The notes beneath the pieces were generated by a model, which had not been told where the DNA came from, searched no databases, and saw only the letters and a list, made by a program, of their open reading frames with translations. Source: Cognatazoarcus sp050303815 (GTDB lineage: Bacteria; Pseudomonadota; Gammaproteobacteria; Burkholderiales; Rhodocyclaceae). Taken from it: a DNA stretch of 64,000 bases. The translations under genes were made by a program, and so were the position numbers. How positions within the stretch are numbered: position 1 is the stretch's first letter; each line of letters opens with the position of its first letter. The stretch is taken from assembly GCA_050303815.1 (NCBI GenBank), contig JBNLCM010000115.1:13486-77485 (forward strand), read 5' to 3'. This document shows, one piece after another, positions 33,721 through 44,305 of the stretch.

Positions 33721-36027
33721 ATGGGCGATCGGCGCATGAACGAGCAGACCACGCCGGCCGCGATGCCGGCCCTTGGCGATGCACGCAGGATGGGGCGCCG
33801 CACGCTGTTCGGGCTGGCGCTGACCGAAGGGCAGCGCGTCCTGCTGCTGTCGCTCCTGGCCTTCATCTTCATGGCCGCGGCCAACCTGGGGGTGCTCTAC
33901 GCGATCGAGCGCAGCCGCCTCGACGAAGAGCGTTCGGCGGCCCGCTATGCGGCCCTCGATGCGGCGGCCGATATTCAGATGCAGATCACCCAGTCGCTGT
34001 CGACCCTGCACCTCCTGTCGGCCCTGGTACGCGAGAGCAGTGGCCTGGCGCCGAATTTCGAGCGCGTCGCGGGGCAGATGCTGCCCTCGTTCCCGGCCGT
34101 GTCGGCGCTCCAGCTGGCGCCCGGCGGCGTGATTCAGCGCATCGTCCCGATGGTCGGTCACGAACGGGCGGTGGGCCATGACCTGCTGCGCGACCCCTCG
34201 CGTGAAAATGAGGCCCACAAAGCCGTCCGGACCCGCCAGATGACGCTGGCCGGTCCCTTCACGCTGATCCAGGGCGGCACCGGCATGGTCGGACGGATGC
34301 CCATCTTTCTGCGCGATGAGTTCGGCGATGAGTTCTTCTGGGGGTTCGCGACCGCGCTCCTGCGGGTCGAGGACCTGATGCGCGCCTCGGGCATCGAGCA
34401 GCTGCCCGACTCGGGCTACGACTACCGCCTGACTCGTCCGGCGCCCGCCAAGGGCGAGGAACAGGTGATCGCGGCGTCGATCGGAACGCGGATCCTGGGC
34501 GGGGAGGTTCAGCATGTGTTCGTCCCGAACGGGGAATGGATGCTGACGGTCGGCCGGCGCGGTGGCTGGGGTTCGCCCCTGCTGATCGTCTTCGAGGTGG
34601 CGGTCTCCATTTTCGTTGCGGGTCTGGTGGCGGGCCTCACCTACCTGCTGCTGAGTCAGCCGCTGGTGCTCCGGCGCGAGGTGCGCCTGCGCACATCCGA
34701 GCTGGAGTTCCAGGCCAGCCACGACACGCTCACCGGCCTGGCCAACCGCACCTTGCTGTGCGATCGGGCCGAGCAGGCCATCCGCCATGCGAAGCGGACG
34801 CGCAACGGCGTGGCGCTGCTGCTGGTGGACCTCGACCGTTTCAAGACCATCAATGACAGCCTCGGCCACTCGATCGGCGACGATCTGCTCGTGACCGTTT
34901 CGCGGCGCCTTGGCGCGGCGCTGCGGGAGAGCGACACGCTCAGCCGCCTGGGGGGCGACGAATTCGTCATCGTGATGCCCGAGGTGCGCTACGAGGCGGA
35001 TGTGGCGGCTGTCTGCGAGAAGCTCATCCACTGCCTGAGCCAGCCCACCAAGGTCCGTGGCGCCGTGGTCTACACGGGCGGCAGCATCGGCGTGGCCATG
35101 TACCCGCGCGATGGAGATGATGCCGAGACCTTGCTGCGCAACGCCGACGCGGCCATGTACACCGCCAAGGAGAGTGGCCGCGGCCGCTTCCATTTCTACG
35201 AAGCCGCGCTCAATGACCGGATGATGCGACGGCTATCGCTCGAGGCCGGCTTGCGCGAGGCGCTGGAGCGGAAGGAACTCGAAGTTCACTACCAGCCCAA
35301 GGTCTCGACCCGTACCGGCCGCATCGAGGGGGCCGAGGCCCTGCTGCGCTGGTGCAGCGCCGACATGGGCTACATCTCGCCGGCCGAGTTCGTGCCGATG
35401 GCCGAGGAAACCGGCATGATCGTCGAGATCGGCGAGTGGGTACTCGGCCAGGCCTGCCGCCAGCTGCGCGCCTGGCACGATGCGGGCTATACCGACATGA
35501 CGGTGGCGGTGAATCTGTCCGCGCTGCAGTTCCGTCAGCGCGATCTGGCGCGTCGCGTCGAGAACGCCATCCGCGAGTGTGGCGTGCCGGCCTCGTCGCT
35601 CGAACTGGAGCTGACCGAGACCATGGTGATGGAGAACGCCGCCGAGGCCATCGAGCTGCTGGATGCGCTCCGTTCGCTCGGCGTGTCCCTGTCCCTCGAT
35701 GACTTCGGTACCGGCCAGTCCAACCTGTCCTATCTCAAGCGCTTCCCGATCGACTCCCTCAAGATCGACAAATCCTTCATCGACGACGCCCCGCGGCAGG
35801 GCGACGACGCGGCGATTTCCCGCGCGGTCGTGGCGCTGGCGAGAAGCCTCAATCTGCGGGTCGTGGCCGAAGGCGTCGAAACCCCCGCCCACTGGAACTT
35901 CGTCTGTGACATTGGCTGCGACGAGGCCCAGGGCTTCCTGTTCTCCAAGGCCATCACAGGCGAGACGCTGGGTCTGCTGCTGGCCGAGCAGCAGGAGCGG
36001 CCGGAAGCGGTCTGGGCGAGTATCTGA
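33721..36027 (+). CDS. CHASE-GGDEF-EAL membrane protein (c-di-GMP turnover)
   Basis: This 768-residue protein has a membrane helix near residues 37-60, a periplasmic CHASE domain (GHDLLRDPSRENEAHKAV, then LAGPFTLIQGGTGMVGRMPIF), and a second helix near 285-310. GGDEF and EAL domains follow. The cyclase site LGGDEF is intact, and RESD upstream of it is a product-inhibition I-site. The EAL side keeps EALLRW, NLSALQFRQRDL, LELELTETMVMEN, LDDFGTGQSNLSYL and VAEGVET. Both activities are thus possible. I chose 33721 because GAGG precedes it; 33736 is an alternative. Confidence 0.88.
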   Translation: MGDRRMNEQTTPAAMPALGDARRMGRRTLFGLALTEGQRVLLLSLLAFIFMAAANLGVLYAIERSRLDEERSAARYAALDAAADIQMQITQSLSTLHLLSALVRESSGLAPNFERVAGQMLPSFPAVSALQLAPGGVIQRIVPMVGHERAVGHDLLRDPSRENEAHKAVRTRQMTLAGPFTLIQGGTGMVGRMPIFLRDEFGDEFFWGFATALLRVEDLMRASGIEQLPDSGYDYRLTRPAPAKGEEQVIAASIGTRILGGEVQHVFVPNGEWMLTVGRRGGWGSPLLIVFEVAVSIFVAGLVAGLTYLLLSQPLVLRREVRLRTSELEFQASHDTLTGLANRTLLCDRAEQAIRHAKRTRNGVALLLVDLDRFKTINDSLGHSIGDDLLVTVSRRLGAALRESDTLSRLGGDEFVIVMPEVRYEADVAAVCEKLIHCLSQPTKVRGAVVYTGGSIGVAMYPRDGDDAETLLRNADAAMYTAKESGRGRFHFYEAALNDRMMRRLSLEAGLREALERKELEVHYQPKVSTRTGRIEGAEALLRWCSADMGYISPAEFVPMAEETGMIVEIGEWVLGQACRQLRAWHDAGYTDMTVAVNLSALQFRQRDLARRVENAIRECGVPASSLELELTETMVMENAAEAIELLDALRSLGVSLSLDDFGTGQSNLSYLKRFPIDSLKIDKSFIDDAPRQGDDAAISRAVVALARSLNLRVVAEGVETPAHWNFVCDIGCDEAQGFLFSKAITGETLGLLLAEQQERPEAVWASI

Positions 36028-36108
36028 GCCTGGCGGCGGGCAGCGCGTTGCTGCGGGCCCGCGTCCCGACTCGGCGCGATTCGCCAAGCCGTCGCCAATC
36101 GGCCCGGA

Positions 36109-36414
36109 TCACCCCATGACCGCGTCGAACAGCTCAAGGTGGGGCGGTCCGAGGTAGATGTCGCGCGAGGCACCTGCCTGGGCGTGGGCCTTCCGGAACG
36201 CCTCCGAGCGCGTCCAGGCCTCGAATGCGTCGCGCGTCGTCCACACCGTGTGGGAAGCGTACAGGGTGTGTGCCTCGTCGCCCGGGCCCCGCAGCAGGTG
36301 AAAGCTGACAAAGCCCGGCACCGCATCGAGATGGCTTTCCCGTTGCCGCCAGATGGCCTCGAAATCGGACGCTCGGCCGGGGGCGATGCGAAAGCGGTTC
36401 ATGGCGACGAACAT
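36109..36414 (-). CDS. Antibiotic biosynthesis monooxygenase (ABM) domain protein
   Basis: This 101-residue protein has an ABM fold like the small heme-oxygenase-type members: FVAMNRFRIAPGRASDFEAIWRQRESHLDAVPGFVSFHLLRG, then HTVWTTRDAFEAWTRSEAFRKAH. This pattern (AMNRF...W...FHLL) resembles HmoA/IsdG-like proteins, but the heme ligands cannot be confirmed. Its start overlaps the stop of the Fe-S oxidoreductase gene by 16 bases, so the two are co-transcribed. It is unrelated in detail to the ABM gene at 6.3 kb. Confidence 0.75.
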   Translation of the reverse strand: MFVAMNRFRIAPGRASDFEAIWRQRESHLDAVPGFVSFHLLRGPGDEAHTLYASHTVWTTRDAFEAWTRSEAFRKAHAQAGASRDIYLGPPHLELFDAVMG

Positions 36415-37808
36415 GGGCTGGACTCCGGTGCGTGGTGGGAGGTGGGCGGGGTGCCGGCGGGCAGGCCGAGCGCCTGCGCGAGCAGTGTCGCCACATGAAG
36501 TCCCGCCCGGCCATCCAGGTCGAGAATCTGGTGGCGGCAGGAGAAACCGTTGGCCAGCACGGTGGCCGACCGCCCGCCCGCGGCGAGCGCCGGCAGCAGG
36601 TCAAGCCCAGCCATCCGCCGCGACATCGCCGCATTCTCGCGCGCCAGTCCGAACTGGCCGGCCATCCCGCAGCAGCTCGCCTCGATCAGTTCGAACTCGA
36701 GGCCGGGCACCAGGCGCAGGACCTTGCGCAAGGCCTTCATGGCGCCAACGGCCTTGGCGTGGCAGTGGCCATGCACCAGGACCGGAGGCCCTTCCCAGTG
36801 GGGCATCTCAAGGACCATCCGTTGGCGTTGCACCTCGCGGGCGATGAACTCCTCGAACAGGAAGACCTGAGCCGCCAGCGCGTGCGAGTCGGGCCCGAGG
36901 CCCAGCTTCAGGTGATCATCGCGCAGGGAAAGGATGCACGACGGCTCGAGCCCCACGATGGGCGTGCCGCGTGCGAGTACCGGCGCGAGGGCGCGGAGCA
37001 TCCTCGCCGCTTCGCGCCGGGCCTCGTCGATCCGGCCGTGGCTGAGATAGGTGCGGCCACAACATAGGGGTCGCTCCGGCGTGGGGTCGTCTGCCGCCGG
37101 CCTCAGGACCTCGACACCGTAGCCGGCGCGCTCGAGCACGGCAACGGCCGCGGCGGCCAGATCGGGTTCGAACTCGCGTGCGAAGGTATCGACGAATAGG
37201 ATCACGTGCCGGTCACTGGCGTCCGCCGCACGGGCCGTTGGCTCGGATGCGAAGGGCCGGGGGGCCGGTAGCGGCAGGCTGCGGTCCGCGCTCAGGCCGA
37301 GCAGCCATTCGGACAGCCGGGCGACCCCGGGCGAGTGGTTGCGCAGCCGAACGAGAAAGCGCACCAGGCGGCGGTGGCGGAGCAGGGCCGGCAGGGACGA
37401 GAGCAGACGGTCGCGCAGGGGCAGTCTCAGCCGCGCATTGCGCTGGGCAAGCACCTCGATCTTGATGGCCGCCATGTCCACCTGGTTGGCGCATTCCCGC
37501 TTGCAGCCCTTGCAACCGACGCACAGGCGCATGGCTTCGGCCAGTGCCGGTGAGGCGAAGGGGTCGGGGCCCAGCTCGCCATTGAGTGCTGCCTTCAGGG
37601 CAACTACGCGCTCGCCGGGCGAGTGGGCCGGATCGTCGGTGGCCCGGAAGCTCGGACACATGACGCCCTTGGGCTTGCGCTGGCATTGGCGATCGCGGAT
37701 GCAGACGGCGACCGCGCGGGCGAAGTCGCCCCCGGTGGCCGGAATGTCGGCGTAAGCGTCGCCCTGGCCGGCGTTCTCAAAGGCGCTCCAGTCGAGTCGG
37801 GTCTTCAT
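36399..37808 (-). CDS. Fe-S oxidoreductase subunit with CCG domains (FAD half absent)
   Basis: This 469-residue protein matches the C-terminal, iron-sulfur half of YdiJ-type FAD/Fe-S dehydrogenases. The first cluster motif is CIRDRQCQRKPKGVMCPS, the second CVGCKGCKREC. Two CCG repeats follow: LCCGRTY with EPSC, and HGHCHAKAVG with ASCCGMAGQFG. Full-length relatives are about 1000 residues, with an N-terminal FAD domain that oxidises 2-hydroxyacids such as D-lactate or D-2-hydroxyglutarate. That half is not upstream here, where pgk begins after a 190-base gap. It must partner a flavoprotein encoded elsewhere. It overlaps the ABM gene by 16 bases. Confidence 0.8.
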   Translation of the reverse strand: MKTRLDWSAFENAGQGDAYADIPATGGDFARAVAVCIRDRQCQRKPKGVMCPSFRATDDPAHSPGERVVALKAALNGELGPDPFASPALAEAMRLCVGCKGCKRECANQVDMAAIKIEVLAQRNARLRLPLRDRLLSSLPALLRHRRLVRFLVRLRNHSPGVARLSEWLLGLSADRSLPLPAPRPFASEPTARAADASDRHVILFVDTFAREFEPDLAAAAVAVLERAGYGVEVLRPAADDPTPERPLCCGRTYLSHGRIDEARREAARMLRALAPVLARGTPIVGLEPSCILSLRDDHLKLGLGPDSHALAAQVFLFEEFIAREVQRQRMVLEMPHWEGPPVLVHGHCHAKAVGAMKALRKVLRLVPGLEFELIEASCCGMAGQFGLARENAAMSRRMAGLDLLPALAAGGRSATVLANGFSCRHQILDLDGRAGLHVATLLAQALGLPAGTPPTSHHAPESSPCSSP

Positions 37809-37953
37809 GTCGGTAGGCTCCTGCCTGCCAGTTAGCAAGCCGGATGCCATGGCGCCGGGGCACGTACGCTAGGGGATTCGGGACACCCTCGCGAGCGGGG
37901 GCGCGGCAAAGCCGACACCGCCGACGCCGTAGTGTCGGATAGCCGTCAACGAC

Positions 37954-37981
37954 AACGGGGCGACCGCAGGGCCGCCCCGTT
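37954..37981 (-). terminator. Terminator after pgk
   Basis: Perfect 9-base arms (37954-37962 and 37973-37981) with a 10-base loop lie 20 bases beyond the pgk stop. On the minus strand they are followed by TGTCGTTG, a poor U-tract, so efficiency is uncertain. It would separate pgk from the Fe-S gene. Confidence 0.55.
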
Positions 37982-38000
37982 CCTGTCCCGACGGCGGTGT

Positions 38001-39185
38001 TCAGTCGACGTAGCGGGATTCCAGCGCCGCGATGGCGGGCAGGGTCTTGCCCTCGAGGAACTCGAGGAAGGCGCCGCCGCCGGTCGAGATATAGCCCACG
38101 TCACCGGCGATGTCGAACTTGGCGATGGCCGCCAGCGTGTCGCCGCCGCCAGCGATGGAGAACGCCTCGGAGTGGGCGATGGCCGAGGCCATCATCTTCG
38201 TGCCGCCGGCGAACTGGGCGTACTCGAAGACGCCGACCGGACCGTTCCAGACGACCGTGCCGGCGTGGGCGATGATGTCAGCCAGCTTGGCCGAGCTCTT
38301 CGGGCCGAAGTCAAGAATGCGGTCGTGGGGCGCCACGTCGTCCACCGAGATGCGGTTGGCGCGGGCAAGGGATGACACCTCGTCGGCGACCACCACGTCC
38401 ACGGGCAGCGGCACCTCGGCGCCCCGGGCCTTCATGATGTCCATGACCTGCTGGGCCTCGCGTACCATCTCCGGCTCGGCGAGGGATTCCCCGATGCGCT
38501 TGCCGGCGGCCAGCAGGAAGGTATTGGCGATGCCGCCGCCGACGATCAACTGGTCAACCTTGTTGGCCAGGGTCTTCAGGATGGTGAGCTTGGTGGACAC
38601 CTTTGCGCCACCGACGATGGCCACCAGCGGCCGCGCCGGGGCCAGCGTCGCCTTGGTCAGTGCGTCGATCTCGGCGCCCATCAGCATGCCGGCACAGGCG
38701 GTCGGCGCAAAGCGGGCGATGCCGTGGGTCGTGGCCTCGGCACGGTGGGCGGTACCGAAGGCGTCATTGACGTAGATGTCGCACAGGGCGGCCATTTTGC
38801 GGGCCAGTTCCTCGTTGTCCTTCTTCTCACCCTTGTTGCAGCGGCAGTTTTCCAGCAGCACCACCTGGCCCGGCTGGACCGTGAAGCCGCCGTCGACCCA
38901 GTCGGTGACGAGCTTGACCGGCTTGCCGAGCAGCTGTCCGAGGCGGACGGCCACCGGGGCCAGCGTATCGTCCGGTCCGACCGTGCCTTCGGTCGGGCGG
39001 CCCAGGTGGGACGTGACCATCACGGCCGCGCCACGGGTCAGGCAGTACTCGATCGACGGGATCGAGGCGCGGATCCGCGTGTCTTCGGTGATGTTGCCGG
39101 CCTCGTCCTGGGGCACGTTGAGGTCGGCACGGATGAAGACCTTCTTGCCGGCCACATCCTGTTCGGAGAGTTTCTTGACTTGCAT
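38001..39185 (-). CDS. pgk: Phosphoglycerate kinase
   Basis: This 394-residue two-domain enzyme transfers phosphate between ATP and 3-phosphoglycerate in glycolysis and the Calvin cycle. Visible are the substrate-binding FIRADLNVPQDEAGNITEDTRIRA and TSHLGRP, the domain hinge region AIVGGAKVSTKLTIL, IVGGGIANTFL, and the nucleotide-binding C-terminus AGGGDTLAAI with YISTGGGAFLEFLEG. The length is standard. It follows gap by 62 bases, across an intrinsic terminator that could lower its expression relative to gap. Confidence 0.97.
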   Translation of the reverse strand: MQVKKLSEQDVAGKKVFIRADLNVPQDEAGNITEDTRIRASIPSIEYCLTRGAAVMVTSHLGRPTEGTVGPDDTLAPVAVRLGQLLGKPVKLVTDWVDGGFTVQPGQVVLLENCRCNKGEKKDNEELARKMAALCDIYVNDAFGTAHRAEATTHGIARFAPTACAGMLMGAEIDALTKATLAPARPLVAIVGGAKVSTKLTILKTLANKVDQLIVGGGIANTFLLAAGKRIGESLAEPEMVREAQQVMDIMKARGAEVPLPVDVVVADEVSSLARANRISVDDVAPHDRILDFGPKSSAKLADIIAHAGTVVWNGPVGVFEYAQFAGGTKMMASAIAHSEAFSIAGGGDTLAAIAKFDIAGDVGYISTGGGAFLEFLEGKTLPAIAALESRYVD

Positions 39186-39205
39186 GAGCGGGGGTCCTGA
39201 TCAAG

Positions 39206-39232
39206 AAAAACGCCCTGCGATGCAGGGCGTTT
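39206..39232 (-). terminator. Intrinsic terminator after gap
   Basis: Arms 39208-39218 and 39222-39232 are perfectly paired over 11 bases around a 3-base loop. On the minus strand they run into TTTTT. It lies 15 bases past the gap stop and 20 before the pgk start, so pgk is reached only by read-through or from its own promoter. Confidence 0.85.
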
Positions 39233-39247
39233 CGGGTGAAGGTCGAC

Positions 39248-40264
<1,017 letters not shown>

Positions 40265-40288
40265 GGATGCTTCTCCCGATATGAACTC

Positions 40289-40322
40289 AAAAAACGGTGC
40301 GTAGGGCCCCGCGCGCGGGGCC
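40289..40322 (-). terminator. Possible terminator after tkt
   Basis: Seven-base arms (40305-40311 and 40316-40322) lie 12 bases past the tkt stop on the minus strand. A run of six T follows, but only after a 10-base spacer, so this is a weak or partial terminator before gap. Confidence 0.45.
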
Positions 40323-40333
40323 AGGGCGTCCGG

Positions 40334-42352
40334 TCAGGACGCCAGCGTTCTTGCGGCGTCGGCCACTGCCTGGGCCGTGATGCCGAATTCCTTGAAGAGC
40401 TGGCCCGCGGGCGCCGATTCGCCGAAGCGGTCGATGCCGATCACGGCGCCCTCGAGGCCCACGTACTTGCGCCAGAAGTCGGTGACGCCCGCCTCGACGG
40501 CGACGCGCGGCACGCCGGCCGGCAGGACGCCGGCCTTGTAGGCAGCCTCCTGGCGATCGAAGACATTGGTGCTGGGCATCGAGACGACGCGGGCAGAGAT
40601 ACCCGAGCCCGCGAGCAGTTCGCGAGCCTCCATGGCCAGTGCCACTTCGGAGCCGGTGGCGATCAGGACCACGTCCGGCGTCGCCTTGTCGGCGTCGGCC
40701 AGCACGTAGCCGCCACGGCGGATGGCGTCGATCTGAGCCTCACTGCGCGGCTGGAACGGCAGGTTCTGGCGCGAGAAGCACAGCGCGGCGGGGCCGTCCG
40801 CGCGTTCGATGGCGGCCACCCAGGCAACGATCGACTCGGTCGTGTCGCAGGGGCGCCAGACGTCCATGTTCGGCACCATGCGCAGCGTCGCGATCTGTTC
40901 GACCGGCTGGTGGGTCGGGCCGTCCTCGCCCAGGCCGATGGAATCGTGGGTGAACACGAAGAGCTGGCGTACCTTCATCAGCGCAGCCATCCGCAACGCG
41001 TTGCGGGCGTACTCGCTGAACATCAGGAAGGTGGCGGTGTAGGGAATCAGGCCGCCGTGCAGGGACAGACCATTGCCGATCGCGGCCATGCCGAATTCGC
41101 GCACACCGTAGTAGATGTAGTTGCCGCCGGTCTCGCGGCTGACGCCCCTGGCGCCCGGCCACAGGGTCAGGTTGGAGCCAGCCAGGTCGGCCGAGCCGCC
41201 GATCAGCTCGGGCAGCTTCGGTGCCAGGGCGCCGATGGCATTCTGGCTGGCCTTGCGGGTCGCGATGGTCTTGGCCTCGGCGTTGACCGCGGCGATGGCC
41301 TCGGCAGCCTGGACCGACCAGTCGGCCGGCAGCTGGCCAGCCATGCGGCGCGAGAACTCGGCCGCGAGCCCGGGATGGGCCTCGGCGTAGGCGGCGAAAC
41401 GGGCATTCCAGTCGGCCTCGGCGGCGGCGCCCTTGTCGCGGGCGTTCCAGGCGGCGTAGACGTCGTCCGGGACCTCGAACGGGGGGTGGTTCCAGCCAAT
41501 GTACTCGCGGGCGGCCGCGATCTCGTCGCCACCCAGCGGGGCACCGTGGACGTCGTGGCCGCCCTGCTTGTTCGGGGCGCCGGCGCCGATCACGGTCTTG
41601 CAGCAGATCAGGGTCGGGCGGGCGGTGTCGGCCCTGGCGGCCTGGATCGCGGTCTCGATCGAGGCCGGGTCGTGGCCCTGGACCTGGCTGATCACCTGCC
41701 AGCCATACGCTTCGAAGCGCTTCGGCGTATCGTCGGTGAACCAGCCGGTGACGTCGCCGTCGATGGAAATGCCGTTGTCGTCGTAGAAGGCGATCAGCTT
41801 GCCCAGGCCGAGGGTGCCCGCCAGCGAGCAGGCCTCGTGGGAGATCCCTTCCATCAGGCAGCCGTCGCCGAGGAATACCCAGGTGTTGTGGTCGACGATG
41901 GCGTGGCCGGGGCGGTTGAACTCGTCGGCCAGCACCTTCTCCGCGATCGCCATGCCGACCGCGTTGGTGATGCCCTGGCCGAGCGGCCCGGTGGTGGTCT
42001 CGATGCCTGGCGCATATCCGTACTCGGGATGTCCCGGGGTCTTGCTATGGAGCTGGCGGAAGTTCTTGAGGTCGTCGATGGACAGGTCGTAGCCGGTCAG
42101 GTGCAGCAGCGCGTAGATCAGCATCGAGCCGTGGCCGTTCGACAGCACGAAGCGGTCGCGGTCCGCCCACTTCGGGTTGGCCGGGTTGTGCTTGAGGTAG
42201 TGGCGCCACAGGACTTCGGCGATCTCGGCCATGCCCATGGGCGCACCCGGGTGACCCGAGTTGGCCTTCTGGACGGCGTCCATCGCGAGGGCGCGGATGG
42301 CGCCGGTGACCGGATTGAAAACGGGGGCTTTGACCGAAGCGGACGACGACAT
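40334..42352 (-). CDS. tkt: Transketolase
   Basis: This 672-residue thiamine-diphosphate enzyme moves two-carbon ketol units in the pentose phosphate and Calvin pathways. Visible are ALAMDAVQKANSGHPGAPMGMAEIAEVLW, the cofactor motif region FLGDGCLMEGISHEACSLAG, the histidine-containing GGHDVHGAPLG and the pyrimidine-domain block FVFTHDSIGLGEDGPTHQPVEQ. The length matches bacterial tkt. It lies between phosphoribulokinase upstream (116-base gap) and gap downstream. Confidence 0.96.
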   Translation of the reverse strand: MSSSASVKAPVFNPVTGAIRALAMDAVQKANSGHPGAPMGMAEIAEVLWRHYLKHNPANPKWADRDRFVLSNGHGSMLIYALLHLTGYDLSIDDLKNFRQLHSKTPGHPEYGYAPGIETTTGPLGQGITNAVGMAIAEKVLADEFNRPGHAIVDHNTWVFLGDGCLMEGISHEACSLAGTLGLGKLIAFYDDNGISIDGDVTGWFTDDTPKRFEAYGWQVISQVQGHDPASIETAIQAARADTARPTLICCKTVIGAGAPNKQGGHDVHGAPLGGDEIAAAREYIGWNHPPFEVPDDVYAAWNARDKGAAAEADWNARFAAYAEAHPGLAAEFSRRMAGQLPADWSVQAAEAIAAVNAEAKTIATRKASQNAIGALAPKLPELIGGSADLAGSNLTLWPGARGVSRETGGNYIYYGVREFGMAAIGNGLSLHGGLIPYTATFLMFSEYARNALRMAALMKVRQLFVFTHDSIGLGEDGPTHQPVEQIATLRMVPNMDVWRPCDTTESIVAWVAAIERADGPAALCFSRQNLPFQPRSEAQIDAIRRGGYVLADADKATPDVVLIATGSEVALAMEARELLAGSGISARVVSMPSTNVFDRQEAAYKAGVLPAGVPRVAVEAGVTDFWRKYVGLEGAVIGIDRFGESAPAGQLFKEFGITAQAVADAARTLAS

Positions 42353-42468
42353 GGGCTCCTCGCGGCCGGCGCCGAGGCCGGCTAAGAAAAAGACCGAAAT
42401 TATCGTCGATTCCGCGACTTATTGGTAGTCGGGCCGCGCCAACCCGCCGATGGGCGGCGAGGGGGCGG

Positions 42469-43344
42469 TCAGACCCACTGGCGGCGGCGCTCCATCAGCT
42501 TCCAGATGAGCGGCGTCAGGATCAGCTGCATCGCGAGGTCGAGCTTGCCGCCCGGCACCAGGATGGTGTTGGCGCGCGACATCGACGAGTCGTGGAGCAT
42601 CCGCAGCAGGTAGGGGAAATCGACGCCACGCGGATCCTTGAAGCGGATCACCACCAGGGATTCGTCCAGCGACGGGATGTCGCGGGCCACGAACGGGTTG
42701 GAGGTATCGACCACCGGCACCCGCTGGAAGTTGATGTTGGTGCGCGAGAACTGCGGGACGATGTAGTGCACATAGTCGTGCATGCGGCGCAGGATGGTGT
42801 CCTGCACGGCCTCGAGCGAGTAGCCGCGCAGGCGGGTGTCGCGGTGGATCTTCTGGATCCATTCCAGGTTGATGGTCGGGACGACGCCGATCAGCAGGTC
42901 CACATGGCGCGACACATCGACCTTGCCGGATACCACGCCGCCGTGCAGGCCCTCGTAGAACAGGCAATCGGTCCCCTCGGGCAGGTCTTCCCACTCGGTG
43001 AAGCTGCCCTGCGGCTGCCCCCAGCGCGCGGCCTGTTCTGCATTGTGGATGTAGTAACGGCGCCGGCCGGTGGCCGATTCGCCGTAGGCGCGAAACAGGC
43101 CTTCCAGGTCTTCGAAGAGGTTGGCCTCCGGACCGAAGTGGCTGATCCCGCGCTTGCCGTCGTTCTCCGCATCTTCGATCAGGCGCTTCATTTCGTCCCG
43201 TGTATAGCGGTGGAAGCTGTCGCCCTCGACGATGGCCGCGTTGACGTTCTCGCGATGGAAGATCGCCTCGAAGGTGTGTTTGACCGTCGTGGTGCCCGCG
43301 CCGGACGAGCCGGTCACCGCGATGATCGGATGTTTCATGGACAT
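42469..43344 (-). CDS. prkB: Phosphoribulokinase
   Basis: This 291-residue enzyme phosphorylates ribulose 5-phosphate to ribulose 1,5-bisphosphate, the RuBisCO substrate and a committed Calvin-cycle step. The P-loop GSSGAGTTTV, EGDSFHRYTRDEMKR, ISHFGPEANLFEDLE, DCLFYEGLHGG and PTINLEWIQKIHRD match the octameric proteobacterial form. The start at 43344 has GGAG seven bases upstream. It heads the prkB-tkt-gap-pgk block. Its presence points to autotrophy, but RuBisCO is not in the window. Confidence 0.95.
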   Translation of the reverse strand: MSMKHPIIAVTGSSGAGTTTVKHTFEAIFHRENVNAAIVEGDSFHRYTRDEMKRLIEDAENDGKRGISHFGPEANLFEDLEGLFRAYGESATGRRRYYIHNAEQAARWGQPQGSFTEWEDLPEGTDCLFYEGLHGGVVSGKVDVSRHVDLLIGVVPTINLEWIQKIHRDTRLRGYSLEAVQDTILRRMHDYVHYIVPQFSRTNINFQRVPVVDTSNPFVARDIPSLDESLVVIRFKDPRGVDFPYLLRMLHDSSMSRANTILVPGGKLDLAMQLILTPLIWKLMERRRQWV

Positions 43345-43494
43345 GGGTCCGCTCCGGGAAAGTCGAATCTCGATTGCCGCCATGATAGGCGACAAGCTGG
43401 GCGCCGTGAGCCGCCTTGTGTTGCGCTGCGCAAAACTGCTGCCGGGCGCTGGATTCCGGCTGGATCGACCCCTATGCCACCCGGGCGCGCCGGA

Positions 43495-44304
43495 CTACAG
43501 GTGGGCGCGCAACCAGCGCTGCCACTCCTCGAAGAGCGTCGGCGTGGGGGCCGCCACGACCCCGCGCTTGACCGCCGGTCCGGCCGCCAGCGTGCCGCCG
43601 TCGAGGGCCGCGGCCTCGCCACCGGCCTCGGCGAGGATCAGCCGGCCGGCGGCGTAATCCCACAGCATCTGACCGCCGTGGATGTAGACATCGAGACGGC
43701 CCGCCGCGACGAAGCACCACTCCAGCGCACTGGATCCGAAGTTGCGCTGCGAGTAGTAGGGCGGGCGCACGGCCAGCTCGTCGCCGAGGTGGTGGCTGAT
43801 GCGCTTGAAATCGACGCCGGCCACCGCGTCGGCAAGCTTCGCGGCGGGCGCGCGCAGCGGCAACTCGACGCCGTTGAGGTAGGCCCCGGCACCCTTGGCC
43901 GCGAAGAAGGACTCGTCGGTGACCGGGTTGTAGACCACCCCGAAGAGCGGCTCGTGGTCCATCATGTAGGCGACCGAGACGCAGAAGAACGGAATGCCGT
44001 TGGCAAAGTTGGTGGTGCCGTCGATCGGGTCGATGCACCACAGGCCCTTGCGCCCTTCCTTCCATACCCGTGCCTGCTCCTCGGCGTTCATCTCTTCGCC
44101 CAGCACGGCGCCCGGCGCGAGCTTCGGCAGCGCCTCGGCCAGCTTGCGCTGGGATTCGATGTCGGCCTCGGTGAACAGCGAACCGTCTGCCTTGCGGTTG
44201 CGGGCGGTCTTGAGATAGCGGGGGAGGATCTCGTCGCGTGCAATTTCGCGGACCAGCGATTCGAGGGCACGGGCCCTGCCCAGGCGAACGGCGGCGGACG
44301 GCAT
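43495..44304 (-). CDS. Inositol monophosphatase family phosphatase
   Basis: This 269-residue Mg-dependent phosphatase has the family motifs GEEMN and LWCIDPIDGTTNFANGIPFF (metal site) and the C-terminal WDYAAGRLILAEAGG. Family members hydrolyse inositol phosphate, histidinol phosphate or, in some autotrophs, sugar bisphosphates. The setting beside prkB makes a fructose- or sedoheptulose-bisphosphatase role worth considering, but the motif alone does not decide. GGAGGA nine bases before the ATG at 44304 supports that start over one at 44313. Confidence 0.88.
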   Translation of the reverse strand: MPSAAVRLGRARALESLVREIARDEILPRYLKTARNRKADGSLFTEADIESQRKLAEALPKLAPGAVLGEEMNAEEQARVWKEGRKGLWCIDPIDGTTNFANGIPFFCVSVAYMMDHEPLFGVVYNPVTDESFFAAKGAGAYLNGVELPLRAPAAKLADAVAGVDFKRISHHLGDELAVRPPYYSQRNFGSSALEWCFVAAGRLDVYIHGGQMLWDYAAGRLILAEAGGEAAALDGGTLAAGPAVKRGVVAAPTPTLFEEWQRWLRAHL

Positions 44305-44305
44305 G

